A DNA stretch of 21,862 nt from an uncultured Christensenellaceae bacterium (GTDB lineage: Bacteria > Bacillota > Clostridia > Christensenellales > Pumilibacteraceae): assembly GCA_910588155.1 (NCBI GenBank), contig CAJUPB010000020.1, positions 1 to 21,862 of the forward strand, given 5' to 3'. Under the pieces are notes generated by a model, which did no database searches, was not told the origin of the DNA, and saw only the letters and a list, made by a program, of their open reading frames with translations. The position numbers and the translations under genes are program-made. How positions within the stretch are numbered: the stretch's first letter is position 1; each line of letters begins with the position of its first letter. Shown in pieces: positions 14,036 to 21,862 of this stretch.

Positions 14036-16257
14036 TTCTTATTCACCTCCGACATTCTTTTTATTCTGTCCGAAACTATCTTCGGCATTTCCACTTTCGG
14101 CGCGTCGGGATGCAAAAGCCAGGTCGCCGCATAGTGCGTGTCGGATATTTTGAACATAGGCGGCTGCATTTCGAAATCGATTTTCAGCGCGTATTTGTTT
14201 CTGGGCGCGAATGCGTCGCCTTGCGGCGGAAAAATCATATTGGGAGGCGTGCCGGGAATGGCTTCCAACTTTTCCGAGGTATCCAAATCCGGCATACTCG
14301 ACAGCAGCGCCCAAGTGTACGGGTGCGCGGGGCGATAGAACACGTCTTCGTCGGTTCCCGCTTCCACGATTTTGCCCGCATACATAACGGCTATCCTGTC
14401 CGCCATATTCGCCACGACGCCCAAATCGTGCGTTATGAAAATAACGGTCAGATTTCTCTCTGCCTTTATTCTGTTTATGAGTTCCAATATCTGCGACTGT
14501 ATGGTGACGTCGAGCGCGGTGGTCGGCTCGTCGCAAATCAATATGTCGGGGTTTGCCGCGAGTGCGATTGCTATGACTATGCGCTGACGCATACCGCCCG
14601 AGAACTCGAACGGATATTGATTGAAACGCTTGTGCGGTTCGGGTATGCCGACCTCTTCAAGCAGTTTCAGCGCGCGGTGGCGGGCTATTGCCTTGGTCAC
14701 TTTGTTCACGACGCCCGACGCTTTTTCCTTGAAGAAGTCCACCATAGCCACGGCTTTTTCCGCAAAGTTTATTTTGTCCGCGCCGTCTATTCTCTTCTGC
14801 GAGGATTCTTTCAATCGTTCTATCACCCTCGAAATATTGCTCTTTGCAAGTTCGAGGTCGATAATGTTTGCGGGAACGACTTTGAAATCCGGTTCTTTGC
14901 CGCTCTGCGCGAGTTTCTCGTATTTCGCAGTATCTTTGTCGAAGCGCGCCTGCTCCTTGCTGTTATGCGCCACGCCGTCGAAATATCTGTCCACCGCGCT
15001 TTTAAGCGACGAGCGGAAAGTGAAAGCCGAGCTGTCCTTTACGAGGTCGAGCGGATTCACGGAATCTATGACGGTCTGCGAAACTTCCTTTACGAGCGCA
15101 TAAGCCGTCTTTTTGTCGAAGTCGCCGCCAAACGTCTGCGCCGCCGCGTTCAATGCCGGAAGCAGCGCACGTTTTGCCTCGACGCATTGCGCTTCGGAAT
15201 ATGCGAGAGCTTTTTGTGCGCACGCCAAAAACTCCGTCATAAAGTTGTCGTCGAGGTATTTGCGCAAATATGCGTTGAGTTCTTCCGTCGGCATATCGGG
15301 CAACGGCTGTCCCGAAAACTGTTCGTAGTAGCCCATTGCGAAAAAGTTGGGTTCGGTCTTTTCCAACGCCGCATTCAAAATATCGCGGATATTCGAAAGT
15401 GTTTCGCATATCTCGCCGTAGCGTTCCGAGGTCTTTGCAATAGTTTCCGACTTCTCTTTCAGAGTCTGCAACAAGACAGCCAGATTTTCGTCGGTCACGA
15501 CATATTCGTGGACCGCCCTGCCTGCGTCGCGGTATATCTCCGCCGTCATTTCCTTGAAACGTTTTACGGCGTTCTTTTCTATTTCGAACAGCAGCAGGTC
15601 TATCGCGTCCGTCGCCTCAATCGCGCCCTGACGTGCCGAGAGGTATTCCTTTTCGAGCGCGAGATGTCTGTATTCGAAGGTATCGAAATCGCCGCATCTC
15701 TTCTTATTGCTCTCCCTTGCCGTCTCGTCGCCGCCCATTGCGAGATTCATTGCGTTTTCCAGCGCTTTGAGTTTTTCGTTGAACTGCGTCCTGCTCTCTC
15801 TGACGTTGGCGCGGCTCTTCAAAAGCATAGCTTCGGTCAGCTGTGTTCCGACCTTCATAATCGGGTTCAGGCTGGACATCGGGTCTTGGAAAATCATAGC
15901 GATTTTATCGCCGCGCAGTTTATGGAAATCTTCTTCGGAAATCTTCAACAGGTCTTTGCCGTCGTACAGAATTTCGCCGCTTTCCACAATCGAGTTGCCC
16001 GCGAGTATTCCCATAACGGCGCGGGTGGTAACGCTCTTGCCCGAACCGCTTTCGCCGACTACGGCGAGAGTCTCGCCCTTATACAGGTCGAAAGACACGT
16101 CGCGCACCGCCTGCACTTTGCCGCCCGTCGTTCTGAACGACACCGTTAGGTTTCTGACTTCCAGCTTTTTTTCGCGCGAATCGGACGCCGCGGCAAGCTC
16201 TGTTTCCGCAAGCGGCTCTTTTGTTTCGAGTATTTCTTTCTTCGTATTCTTCTTCAT
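14032..16257 (-). CDS. oppD: Oligopeptide ABC transporter ATPase OppD, with about 375-residue insertion
   Basis: OppD is the partner ATPase of OppF. Motifs: Walker A GESGSGKS (68-75), Q-loop FQDP (123-126), signature FSGGMRQR (552-559), Walker B ILICDEP (572-578) and H-loop His610. Standard OppD is about 330-350 aa; this one is 741 aa because about 375 helical, charged residues (about 150-525) are inserted after the Q-loop, within the helical subdomain. The C-terminal domain has the PGTPPNMIFPPQGDAFAPRN pattern of OppD, but the four cysteines that bind an iron-sulfur cluster in many OppD proteins are replaced by Asp, Asn, Asp and Thr. GGGAGAG lies 7 nt before the ATG, and the gene follows oppC by 3 nt. 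Confidence 0.92.
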   Translation of the reverse strand: MKKNTKKEILETKEPLAETELAAASDSREKKLEVRNLTVSFRTTGGKVQAVRDVSFDLYKGETLAVVGESGSGKSVTTRAVMGILAGNSIVESGEILYDGKDLLKISEEDFHKLRGDKIAMIFQDPMSSLNPIMKVGTQLTEAMLLKSRANVRESRTQFNEKLKALENAMNLAMGGDETARESNKKRCGDFDTFEYRHLALEKEYLSARQGAIEATDAIDLLLFEIEKNAVKRFKEMTAEIYRDAGRAVHEYVVTDENLAVLLQTLKEKSETIAKTSERYGEICETLSNIRDILNAALEKTEPNFFAMGYYEQFSGQPLPDMPTEELNAYLRKYLDDNFMTEFLACAQKALAYSEAQCVEAKRALLPALNAAAQTFGGDFDKKTAYALVKEVSQTVIDSVNPLDLVKDSSAFTFRSSLKSAVDRYFDGVAHNSKEQARFDKDTAKYEKLAQSGKEPDFKVVPANIIDLELAKSNISRVIERLKESSQKRIDGADKINFAEKAVAMVDFFKEKASGVVNKVTKAIARHRALKLLEEVGIPEPHKRFNQYPFEFSGGMRQRIVIAIALAANPDILICDEPTTALDVTIQSQILELINRIKAERNLTVIFITHDLGVVANMADRIAVMYAGKIVEAGTDEDVFYRPAHPYTWALLSSMPDLDTSEKLEAIPGTPPNMIFPPQGDAFAPRNKYALKIDFEMQPPMFKISDTHYAATWLLHPDAPKVEMPKIVSDRIKRMSEVNKK

Positions 16258-16260
16258 AAT

Positions 16261-17784
16261 TTACTCTCCCGAACCGCGCAACGAAGGATTGAACGCGTCG
16301 CGCAAACCGTTGCCGAACAGATTGAAACATATCATCAACAGCGCGAGGAAAACCGCGGGGAAAAGCAGCACGTGCGGGTCGGTCGACATCAGTCCCTGAC
16401 CTGCCGAAAGCAGCGCTCCCACGCTGGTCGTTCCCGAACCTTCGAGATTTACTATGTTCAAATACGACAGCATCGATTCCGTGCCGATAACGCCTGGTAT
16501 GACGAGCACGGAACTTGTTATTATGGTTCCCAACGAGTTCGGGAAAATATGCCTGAACATAAGTCGGGCATCCTTTGCGCCCAACGTTCTCGCCGCAAGC
16601 ACGTATTCCTGATGTTTGAATCGGTAGAACTGCGTTCGCACGGTTGCCGCCGTGCCTATCCAGCCCGTCAGCACGAACGCGAACAGCAAGCTCGGCACGA
16701 CGCCGACCTTATTGGAAAGGTGGAACTGGAACAGCGTCGCAAGTATTATGAACGGCACGCCGCTCAAAATCTCGACGAATCTTTCCATAACGAGGTCGAG
16801 CGCGCCGCCGTAGTAGCCCTCTATCGCACCGAATATCGCGCCTATTATCATATTTATAAGCGACACGCTTATCGCGAGTATGAACGAGAATCGCGCGCCT
16901 CTCGCAAGAGCGCCGAACAAGTCTTGACCGTTGCCCGTCGTGCCGAACACGAAGCAAGGTTCGAAGCCGTTGACGTATTCGAAATATCTGTAATAGCAAA
17001 CTCTGACTCTGTAACCCGTCTGATTTTTAAAGGCGTATTGCAGTGTGCCGTCGTCGCCGTCTATGCGCAGAGAATCGTATTTGTCCAGGTCGGTCACACC
17101 GCCGTCCGAACCGTCGCGCATATAGATGTCCACGAAGTTGCCGTTTTCGTCCTTATCCGCCTTGCCTCTCGAACCCGTGGTGCGATACCAATAGTTCGCG
17201 TCGGACCTATACGCCGTCGGACGCTTGCTCTCTTCGGTCATAGGATATATGACCTGCACGTTGTTGTCGTTTTGATATTTCATCAGTGCGGCGTATTCTT
17301 CGGGTTTCAAGTCGAGGAACTGGCAGCCTACCTTATAGTACGTATCGAGTTTGACGTCGTACAAAGTGGACAGCCCGTCGTCGGAAAGCACGGTGCCATA
17401 TTCCTTTTTAAGCGGATTGAGACCCGTTTCCTGCCCCACAGCCGAATAGTAATCGTATTTGATTTCGCCCAGCCTTTCCCTTTTCGTGCCGTCCCAGAAG
17501 CCGTTTGCTTTCGCCGATATTTTGGGAAGAACGGTGGAATAGAATCCATCCTTAAAGGTCGCCGAATACGGCGAGAAAATAGGCGTTATTATCGCGTAAA
17601 GCAAGAGCAGCAATATTATCACCGCCGAAACAACGGAGCCTTTATTCCTCTTGAAGCGGTTGAAAGCGTCGCGGAAATAGCCTATCGGCTTTGTGTCCAA
17701 CTTTACGTCGTGGAGCGCTTGTTCGCGCTGTGCAAATTCGAATTTTTCCTTGGGGATATTCCCCGTTTCAATCTTATCCGTCAT
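16261..17784 (-). CDS. oppC: Oligopeptide ABC transporter permease OppC with extracytoplasmic insertion
   Basis: OppC is one of the two membrane permeases. After a cytoplasmic N-terminus the first membrane segment is at about 52-70. A region of about 200 residues (about 72-278), rich in Tyr, Asp and Gly, then lies outside the membrane. The family hallmark FGTTGNGQDLFGALARGAR (280-298) follows, where standard OppC has FGTDQxGRDxFSRLLYGAR. Four to five more membrane segments and the EAA loop (EYVLAARTLGAKDARLMFRH, about 393-412), which contacts the ATPases, complete it. Length is 507 aa against about 300 in most relatives. It overlaps oppB by four bases (ATGA, 17781-17784). Confidence 0.93.
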   Translation of the reverse strand: MTDKIETGNIPKEKFEFAQREQALHDVKLDTKPIGYFRDAFNRFKRNKGSVVSAVIILLLLLYAIITPIFSPYSATFKDGFYSTVLPKISAKANGFWDGTKRERLGEIKYDYYSAVGQETGLNPLKKEYGTVLSDDGLSTLYDVKLDTYYKVGCQFLDLKPEEYAALMKYQNDNNVQVIYPMTEESKRPTAYRSDANYWYRTTGSRGKADKDENGNFVDIYMRDGSDGGVTDLDKYDSLRIDGDDGTLQYAFKNQTGYRVRVCYYRYFEYVNGFEPCFVFGTTGNGQDLFGALARGARFSFILAISVSLINMIIGAIFGAIEGYYGGALDLVMERFVEILSGVPFIILATLFQFHLSNKVGVVPSLLFAFVLTGWIGTAATVRTQFYRFKHQEYVLAARTLGAKDARLMFRHIFPNSLGTIITSSVLVIPGVIGTESMLSYLNIVNLEGSGTTSVGALLSAGQGLMSTDPHVLLFPAVFLALLMICFNLFGNGLRDAFNPSLRGSGE

Positions 17785-18740
17785 TTTCTAGACCCCATAC
17801 GTATCCTCGGGTCGATGAACCCGTAACTTATGTCGACCAATATTGTTGCGGCAAGTCCTATAAACGTATAGAACGCGCTCAACATCATAAAGAAGTTGTA
17901 GTCCCTGACGTTTATCGCCTGGATATACAGCGGACCTACGCCGGGAATGCCGAATATCTGTTCTATGACGAGCGAGCCGCCCAGAATGGAAATGAACTGT
18001 CCTATAATCATAGGAAGTATCGGGACCATAGCGTTTCGCAGAGCGTGTCTGACGGTCGCCTGACCTTTGGTCAGTCCCTTTGCCCTCGCAAGCAGCATAT
18101 ATTCGCCTGTCAGCACCTCGGTCAGTTCCGCCCTCGTAAATCGCGTGAGTCCCGCAATCACACCGAAGCTCAAACTCAAAATCGCGGGTATCATACTGAA
18201 AAACATACTCGGCGACAGCCAAGCGGTTCCCGAGTTTATCTGAAACGGGAACAGGTTGAGTTCGAAACTCAAAACGTACTGTACCAAAAACGCATACACG
18301 AAACTGGGTACGGACACCAAAATCATAACGCCCGTACTCACCACGTGGTCCTGCCACTTATTCTTTTTGAGCGCGGCAAAAATGCCGAGCGCAATGCCAA
18401 TCGGCACACTGAAAAGCAGCGAATACGTATTTATCAAAATCGTAGGCGGCAATTTTTCCGCAAAAATATCTACGACCTCTCTGCCGCTGTACATCGTTTC
18501 GCCGATACCCCAATCCCAATGCAAAATCACGCGTTGCAAAAATATGCCGTATTGCACCAGAATGGGCTTGTTATATCCCATCAATTCGCGTCTGGCAAGT
18601 ATTATGTCGCGCAACGCGGGGTCTTGCGGCAAGTTTGTCAGCGGCAACATTTTGACGAGGATAAAACACAGCGTCATTATTATGAAAAACGTCAAAAGCA
18701 TCAATAAAATACGCTTTACGACGTATTTGAACATCTCCAT
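17781..18740 (-). CDS. oppB: Oligopeptide ABC transporter permease OppB
   Basis: OppB is the other permease; it is the only subunit of normal size (319 aa). It has an N-terminal membrane segment (about 12-30), the WDWGIGETMYSGREVVDIF segment of the binding-protein-interacting loop, further membrane helices and the EAA loop GEYMLLARAKGLTKGQATVR. The start at 18740 (MEMFKYVVKRIL) has AAGGAG ten nt upstream. A GTG at 18794 in the same frame would start inside the intergenic hairpin and is rejected. The C-terminal YGFIDPRIRMG is the family norm. It overlaps oppC. Confidence 0.93.
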   Translation of the reverse strand: MEMFKYVVKRILLMLLTFFIIMTLCFILVKMLPLTNLPQDPALRDIILARRELMGYNKPILVQYGIFLQRVILHWDWGIGETMYSGREVVDIFAEKLPPTILINTYSLLFSVPIGIALGIFAALKKNKWQDHVVSTGVMILVSVPSFVYAFLVQYVLSFELNLFPFQINSGTAWLSPSMFFSMIPAILSLSFGVIAGLTRFTRAELTEVLTGEYMLLARAKGLTKGQATVRHALRNAMVPILPMIIGQFISILGGSLVIEQIFGIPGVGPLYIQAINVRDYNFFMMLSAFYTFIGLAATILVDISYGFIDPRIRMGSRK

Positions 18741-18789
18741 CGGTAAAAAACTCCTTGACTCGTCGTCCGATTTTAAAAAATTCCGAAAC

Positions 18790-18831
18790 GGCACTCGAAG
18801 CGCACGCCTTTTAGCACACGCTCCGAATGCC
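18790..18831 (-). other. Stable intergenic hairpin between oppA and oppB
   Basis: On the minus strand GGCATTCGGAGCG (18819-18831) pairs over 13 positions with CGCTTCGAGTGCC (18790-18802), two of them G-U, and the stem continues inward with weaker pairs around a TAAAAG loop. A T-run follows only about 10 nt later, so it is a partial terminator at most. Such hairpins after binding-protein genes commonly protect the upstream message and give more binding protein than permease. Confidence 0.6.
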
Positions 18832-18855
18832 GTCAGAACTTTATTTTATATCAAA

Positions 18856-21330
18856 TCAATCGGAAACGGTGTAGTTCAATTGTTTGCTGTAATTGTTGGT
18901 GAACTCTGCCCAAGCCTGGTCGGAATGGGTGTACGTCATATAACGCACTCCGCCGTAACCGACAAGCTGCATAAACTCGTCGAGAGCGTTCACGACGCGC
19001 ATAGAGTTCATACTCGCACCCGTAACGTACCACAGAGGCACGACTATACTGGTGTCAAGTATTTCTTTTTCCAACATAGCAAGTATTTCCAACTTGGTTT
19101 CCACGCTTTCTCCCGTGAAGGTTATCGTCTCGTCGTTCTTGATGAGTTTGCCGTTCAAAGCTTCCGACCATTCTTGAAGCGTAAGCGTATAAGATTTTCC
19201 GCCGACGGAGAACGTCTTTTCCGTTTCGAACGGGAAGCCGTTTTCGTTGGACTTGTCGGGGTTCAGATAGCAATCCGCAACTCCGAACGGGTCGAAGTTC
19301 GCGCCGCCCCAAGCCGACATTATTATCTCCGTGCCGCCCGACTGCATCGTCTTGTAGAAGTCGGGGTCCACTATTCTTTCGAATTCTATTTTTCCTTCGA
19401 GAGACGTATCCTTTGCCGCTTCCACGACAGCGTTCGTGATGAACGTGAACACGCTCTGGTAGATGTCGTCGTCGGAGTACATATTGAAACGAAGTTTAAC
19501 TTTTTCGTCTTTCTTCATTTTGCCTGCCGCGACCATATCGTCGTATGCTTTCTGGAACAGCTTCTTTGCTTCGTCGGGGTCATAACCCGTCATTGCCGCA
19601 TAAGCCGCGTCCAAAGTGGAGTATTCCTTGCCCTCGCCGTATTCGAGTCCGTAATATTCGACCAACGTCTCTTTTGCCGCTTGCGTATCACGGTAAAGCT
19701 CGCCTGTCTCGGGGTTGATTACGTACATATAGTTTATCAAGCCGAAAGCGGGCTGCGACGCGGGGAAGTTCTGCGCAACGAATTTGTTCTTGTCTATGGA
19801 CAAGCCGATTGCCTTACGGAAGTCGGCGTTTGCCATTATCGTCTTGTTGCTGCCGTCTTGCAATTTGTCCTGACTGTCTTTAAGGGCGGCTTCGTTCATA
19901 TTGAAGGAAAGCTTCCAAGTAGACGAATCCGGAGTGAATTTCGTGTATTTGCCCTCGCGGTAGTCCGCAACGTTCGAGGAAGTAAGCGCGACGTTGTCGA
20001 GTTCGCCTTTGAGGAACATATTCAAAGCGGTCGCCTGATTTGCCACCACTCTGCATCTGATTGCCGTGGTCTGGAACTGTCCTACGTGCTTGCCGTCGGT
20101 ATAGCCGTACCAGTTCTCGTTTTTCTCCAAATAGATTTCCTTATCAAGCTGGAATCTCGTGAGTTTGTAAGGTCCGAAAGAAGGAGTATTCTTGTCGGTC
20201 GTGCAATACGTGCTGGTGTAAACCGCGGAACCTGCCGCCTTTACTTTGCAAGCTTCGTAAACGTCTTTTTTGACCAACCAAGGAGTTCCAAGGTTGTAGT
20301 AAAGGTAGAAATCTTTGACGGGAGCTTCGAGCATTATCGTAATCTCGTATTCGCCCGTCTTCTGCAAGCCGACGTTTTCCCAACTGAATTCGTCGCCGTA
20401 CTTTTCGAAATAGAAAGAAACGTAACCGATATTGTCATCGGTAATCAAGTCGTCTTCCGTAATACCGGAGAAAACGCCGGAAAATAACGCAGCGTTTACT
20501 ACAAGCTTAAACTTTTCCGTAGTCTCCGCATTCTTGGTTATCATACCGTAACCGTTATCGAGTTTGGCAAGCTCTGCCAAAGCCTTGTCTGCGGCAACAG
20601 CCTTACCGCTTCCGAGAACCGCGTCGATTGAATTTGCGTGTCTCTCAAACGAACCGATATATTCGCTGTACAGAGTGTTTATCGACAAACCGAACATCGG
20701 TATATCCTTGCTCAAACTGTAATATATCTGCGCATCGGCAGGCAGTTCCGACAAATTCTCGCCGTCGGGAGAAACGGGCGCATATATGGGCGCTTTGGAG
20801 CGGAAGTAGTTTTTTGCATTGGCATACACGAACTGACCTTCGAACATCGTGCTGGCGCGATAGTTCTGCATTTCGCTGCTCAAAAGCTGCTGTGCGGAAT
20901 ATACCCAATCTTCCGCAGTTATGGGCGTGCCGTCGTCCCACTTCGCGTTTTGATTCAAAGGAATCTTATAAGCATAGCCGTCGCCGTCTTTTGCGTCCGC
21001 CGGTATACCGAATCTGCCCTTGTAAGTACCGGTTACGTCGGTAGCCATATCGGCAGCCATTTCGGGAGATATCTCATAGCCTGTCTTTTTGTCATTCAAA
21101 ATGAAATCATACAAGCCCATTTGAGTATAAGTCATAATATAGCTGTCTTCTGTGGATTCCCACGTATGCGGGTTCCATTTGTTGGGATTACCCGACGTAT
21201 AATCTTGAAAAGTATACGTCGCCTCACCGTTCGGCTTTGCGCACGAATCGCACGCAGTCAACCCTACCACCATAACCATCGACAGCACGACTGCCGCCGC
21301 AACTATGGCGATTTGCCTGAACTTCTTCAT
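18856..21330 (-). CDS. oppA: Peptide ABC transporter substrate-binding lipoprotein (family 5)
   Basis: This is the extracellular binding protein of the transporter. A signal peptide of about 26 residues ends in lipobox LTAC, giving lipidation at Cys27. Family-5 features include KWDDGTPITAEDWVYSAQQL near residue 124, RKAIGLSIDKNKF mid-protein and the C-terminal FDPFGVADCYLNPD segment. At 824 aa it exceeds the usual 500-600 aa. The start at 21330 has GGAGGT 7 nt upstream; an ATG at 21348 would add six residues. Substrate is uncertain: family 5 also binds oligosaccharides, nickel and opines. It is the first gene of the operon and is separated from oppB by 115 nt containing a hairpin. Confidence 0.92.
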   Translation of the reverse strand: MKKFRQIAIVAAAVVLSMVMVVGLTACDSCAKPNGEATYTFQDYTSGNPNKWNPHTWESTEDSYIMTYTQMGLYDFILNDKKTGYEISPEMAADMATDVTGTYKGRFGIPADAKDGDGYAYKIPLNQNAKWDDGTPITAEDWVYSAQQLLSSEMQNYRASTMFEGQFVYANAKNYFRSKAPIYAPVSPDGENLSELPADAQIYYSLSKDIPMFGLSINTLYSEYIGSFERHANSIDAVLGSGKAVAADKALAELAKLDNGYGMITKNAETTEKFKLVVNAALFSGVFSGITEDDLITDDNIGYVSFYFEKYGDEFSWENVGLQKTGEYEITIMLEAPVKDFYLYYNLGTPWLVKKDVYEACKVKAAGSAVYTSTYCTTDKNTPSFGPYKLTRFQLDKEIYLEKNENWYGYTDGKHVGQFQTTAIRCRVVANQATALNMFLKGELDNVALTSSNVADYREGKYTKFTPDSSTWKLSFNMNEAALKDSQDKLQDGSNKTIMANADFRKAIGLSIDKNKFVAQNFPASQPAFGLINYMYVINPETGELYRDTQAAKETLVEYYGLEYGEGKEYSTLDAAYAAMTGYDPDEAKKLFQKAYDDMVAAGKMKKDEKVKLRFNMYSDDDIYQSVFTFITNAVVEAAKDTSLEGKIEFERIVDPDFYKTMQSGGTEIIMSAWGGANFDPFGVADCYLNPDKSNENGFPFETEKTFSVGGKSYTLTLQEWSEALNGKLIKNDETITFTGESVETKLEILAMLEKEILDTSIVVPLWYVTGASMNSMRVVNALDEFMQLVGYGGVRYMTYTHSDQAWAEFTNNYSKQLNYTVSD

Positions 21331-21359
21331 AGTTTTGACCTCCATCAAAAACTTTTTTG

Positions 21360-21397
21360 CTTTAATGCGTTAACGCTTTATCGATAAAGTATTAAAG
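21360..21397. promoter_or_regulatory. Nested palindromes over the opp transcription start (operator)
   Basis: Two perfect palindromes touch: GCGTTAACGC (21367-21376) and CTTTATCGATAAAG (21376-21389), with centres 11 bp apart, about one helical turn. Both are enclosed by the inverted pair CTTTAAT (21360-21366) and ATTAAAG (21391-21397). They lie between the -10 box and the oppA ribosome binding site, where a bound repressor would block transcription. GCGTTAACGC resembles LacI-type half-sites, but the regulator is not in the window. Confidence 0.6.
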
Positions 21398-21409
21398 TAT
21401 GTTGTATAT

Positions 21410-21440
21410 ATGATACCACCTATGGGGGGGGGACTGTCAA
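21410..21440 (-). promoter_or_regulatory. opp operon promoter with C9 spacer tract
   Basis: Minus strand: perfect TTGACA (21435-21440) and TATCAT (21410-21415), with a 19-nt spacer that includes nine consecutive C (21424-21432). The spacer is two longer than the optimum of 17. Confidence 0.65.
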
Positions 21441-21801
21441 GGATTTTCGCCTTGTTTTTATTATTTTACCCGATAATTCGCGATTTTTATGCTTTAAAAA
21501 GCCGTATATTCGCGGAAAAGAAAGCTTTTCAAGGCACAACAAAAGTATGCAATACATCGACGCTTTTTATAACAAAGTTTCTCGGCTGTTCCCCGCCCGT
21601 TTAGAGTCGGCTGTTTATGATTCGGATTTTTATGCCGTCGGCAGGTAATATCGGCGGTTGGGTTCGGCGGAAAGGCGTTCGGGCAGATGGGGTTGGTTTA
21701 ATGTAAGGTTTAGTTTGGCAGAGGGGTTGTCGAAGTCGGATTTGCGGAGAGTAAATGTGAGAGGTTCGGGCGGACAGGTCTTTGACATAAGTTTCGGGGG
21801 T
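21441..21801. other. Stretch without a convincing gene
   Basis: About 360 bp between the opp promoter and the terminator. The left third is AT-rich; the right two thirds are G/T-rich on the plus strand. One minus-strand frame (21630-21788, 52 codons from ATG to TAA) reads as a plausible peptide (starting MSKTCPPEPLTFTLRKSDFD) but has no ribosome binding site. A longer overlapping frame (21601-21858) runs through the terminator and is not credible. Could be a decayed gene end or plain spacer. Confidence 0.4.
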
Positions 21802-21850
21802 AAAAGAAAAAGCAGACGATTGAAGCGCCTTCAATCGTCTGCTTTGTTTT
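21802..21850. terminator. Bidirectional Rho-independent terminator
   Basis: A perfect 17-bp stem (21809-21825 with 21829-21845) closes on a 3-nt loop, reading AAAGCAGACGATTGAAG on the plus strand. A T-rich run follows on both strands: TTTTTCTTTT leaving leftward on the minus strand and TTTGTTTT on the plus strand. It probably ends an upstream minus-strand gene beyond the window. Confidence 0.9.
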
Positions 21851-21862
21851 CCTCTCAAATAA

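Noticed and set aside
14110..16149. Plus-strand frame of 679 codons opposite oppD
   Set aside because: Shadow of oppD, low-complexity composition, no ribosome binding site or family pattern. The similar 12830-14134 frame opposite oppF is rejected for the same reason.
21601..21858. 85-codon minus-strand frame at the right edge
   Set aside because: It passes through the terminator hairpin, has a random-looking composition and no supporting ribosome binding site.
1..21862. CRISPR array, tRNA, rRNA, integrase or transposase genes
   Set aside because: I looked for regular direct repeats, cloverleaf-like sequences and the usual recombinase motifs and saw none; the only mobile-like sign is the non-coding element near 7.2 kb.

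Overview
The window is about 21.9 kb in which every credible gene lies on the minus strand, so transcription runs from right (21.4 kb) to left (position 100). The gene order yqfC-yqfD-phoH-yqfF/pgpH-ybeY-era-yqzL-recO and the trio rplU-prp-rpmA, with an L27 N-terminal extension, are Firmicutes signatures. YqfC and YqfD belong to sporulation families, and a VOR/KOR-type 2-oxoacid:ferredoxin oxidoreductase points to an anaerobe. The best guess is an uncultured, anaerobic, possibly spore-forming Clostridia lineage; species and genus cannot be read from the sequence.

Layout in transcription order. (1) 21.86-21.35 kb: a perfect-stem bidirectional terminator, then about 370 bp without a convincing gene, then a promoter with a nine-C run in its spacer and nested palindromes. 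(2) 21.33-12.38 kb: an oligopeptide-type ABC transporter operon (lipoprotein, two permeases, two ATPases) ending in a translationally coupled DUF3899-like membrane protein. Four of the five transporter subunits are much larger than family norms. (3) 12.35-11.27 kb: a consensus promoter, an L21-type leader, rplU-prp-rpmA and a strong terminator. (4) 11.25-7.32 kb: an 8-oxoguanine DNA glycosylase, the four subunits of a 2-oxoacid:ferredoxin oxidoreductase (delta-alpha-beta-gamma), and an NfeD-like membrane protein, nearly all overlapping or tightly spaced. (5) 7.34-7.06 kb: an intergenic structured element bounded by 11-bp inverted repeats. (6) 7.06-0.10 kb: the yqfC to recO cluster followed by an unrecognised 274-aa gene. 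(7) 1-99: a second structured non-coding element at the edge.

Together these give peptide (or other oligomer) import, 2-oxoacid oxidation to acyl-CoA with reduced ferredoxin, and a housekeeping block for ribosome maturation (L21, L27 processing, Era, YbeY), c-di-AMP turnover, sporulation and recombination. The main oddities are the insertions in the Opp subunits with loss of the OppD cysteines, a PgpH homologue lacking its extracellular domain, a RecO lacking its zinc finger, a possible phase-variable opp promoter, and structured elements that meet the 3' ends of two genes in the same 12-bp string. I did not see a clearly new multi-gene system; the modified Opp transporter is the nearest candidate.
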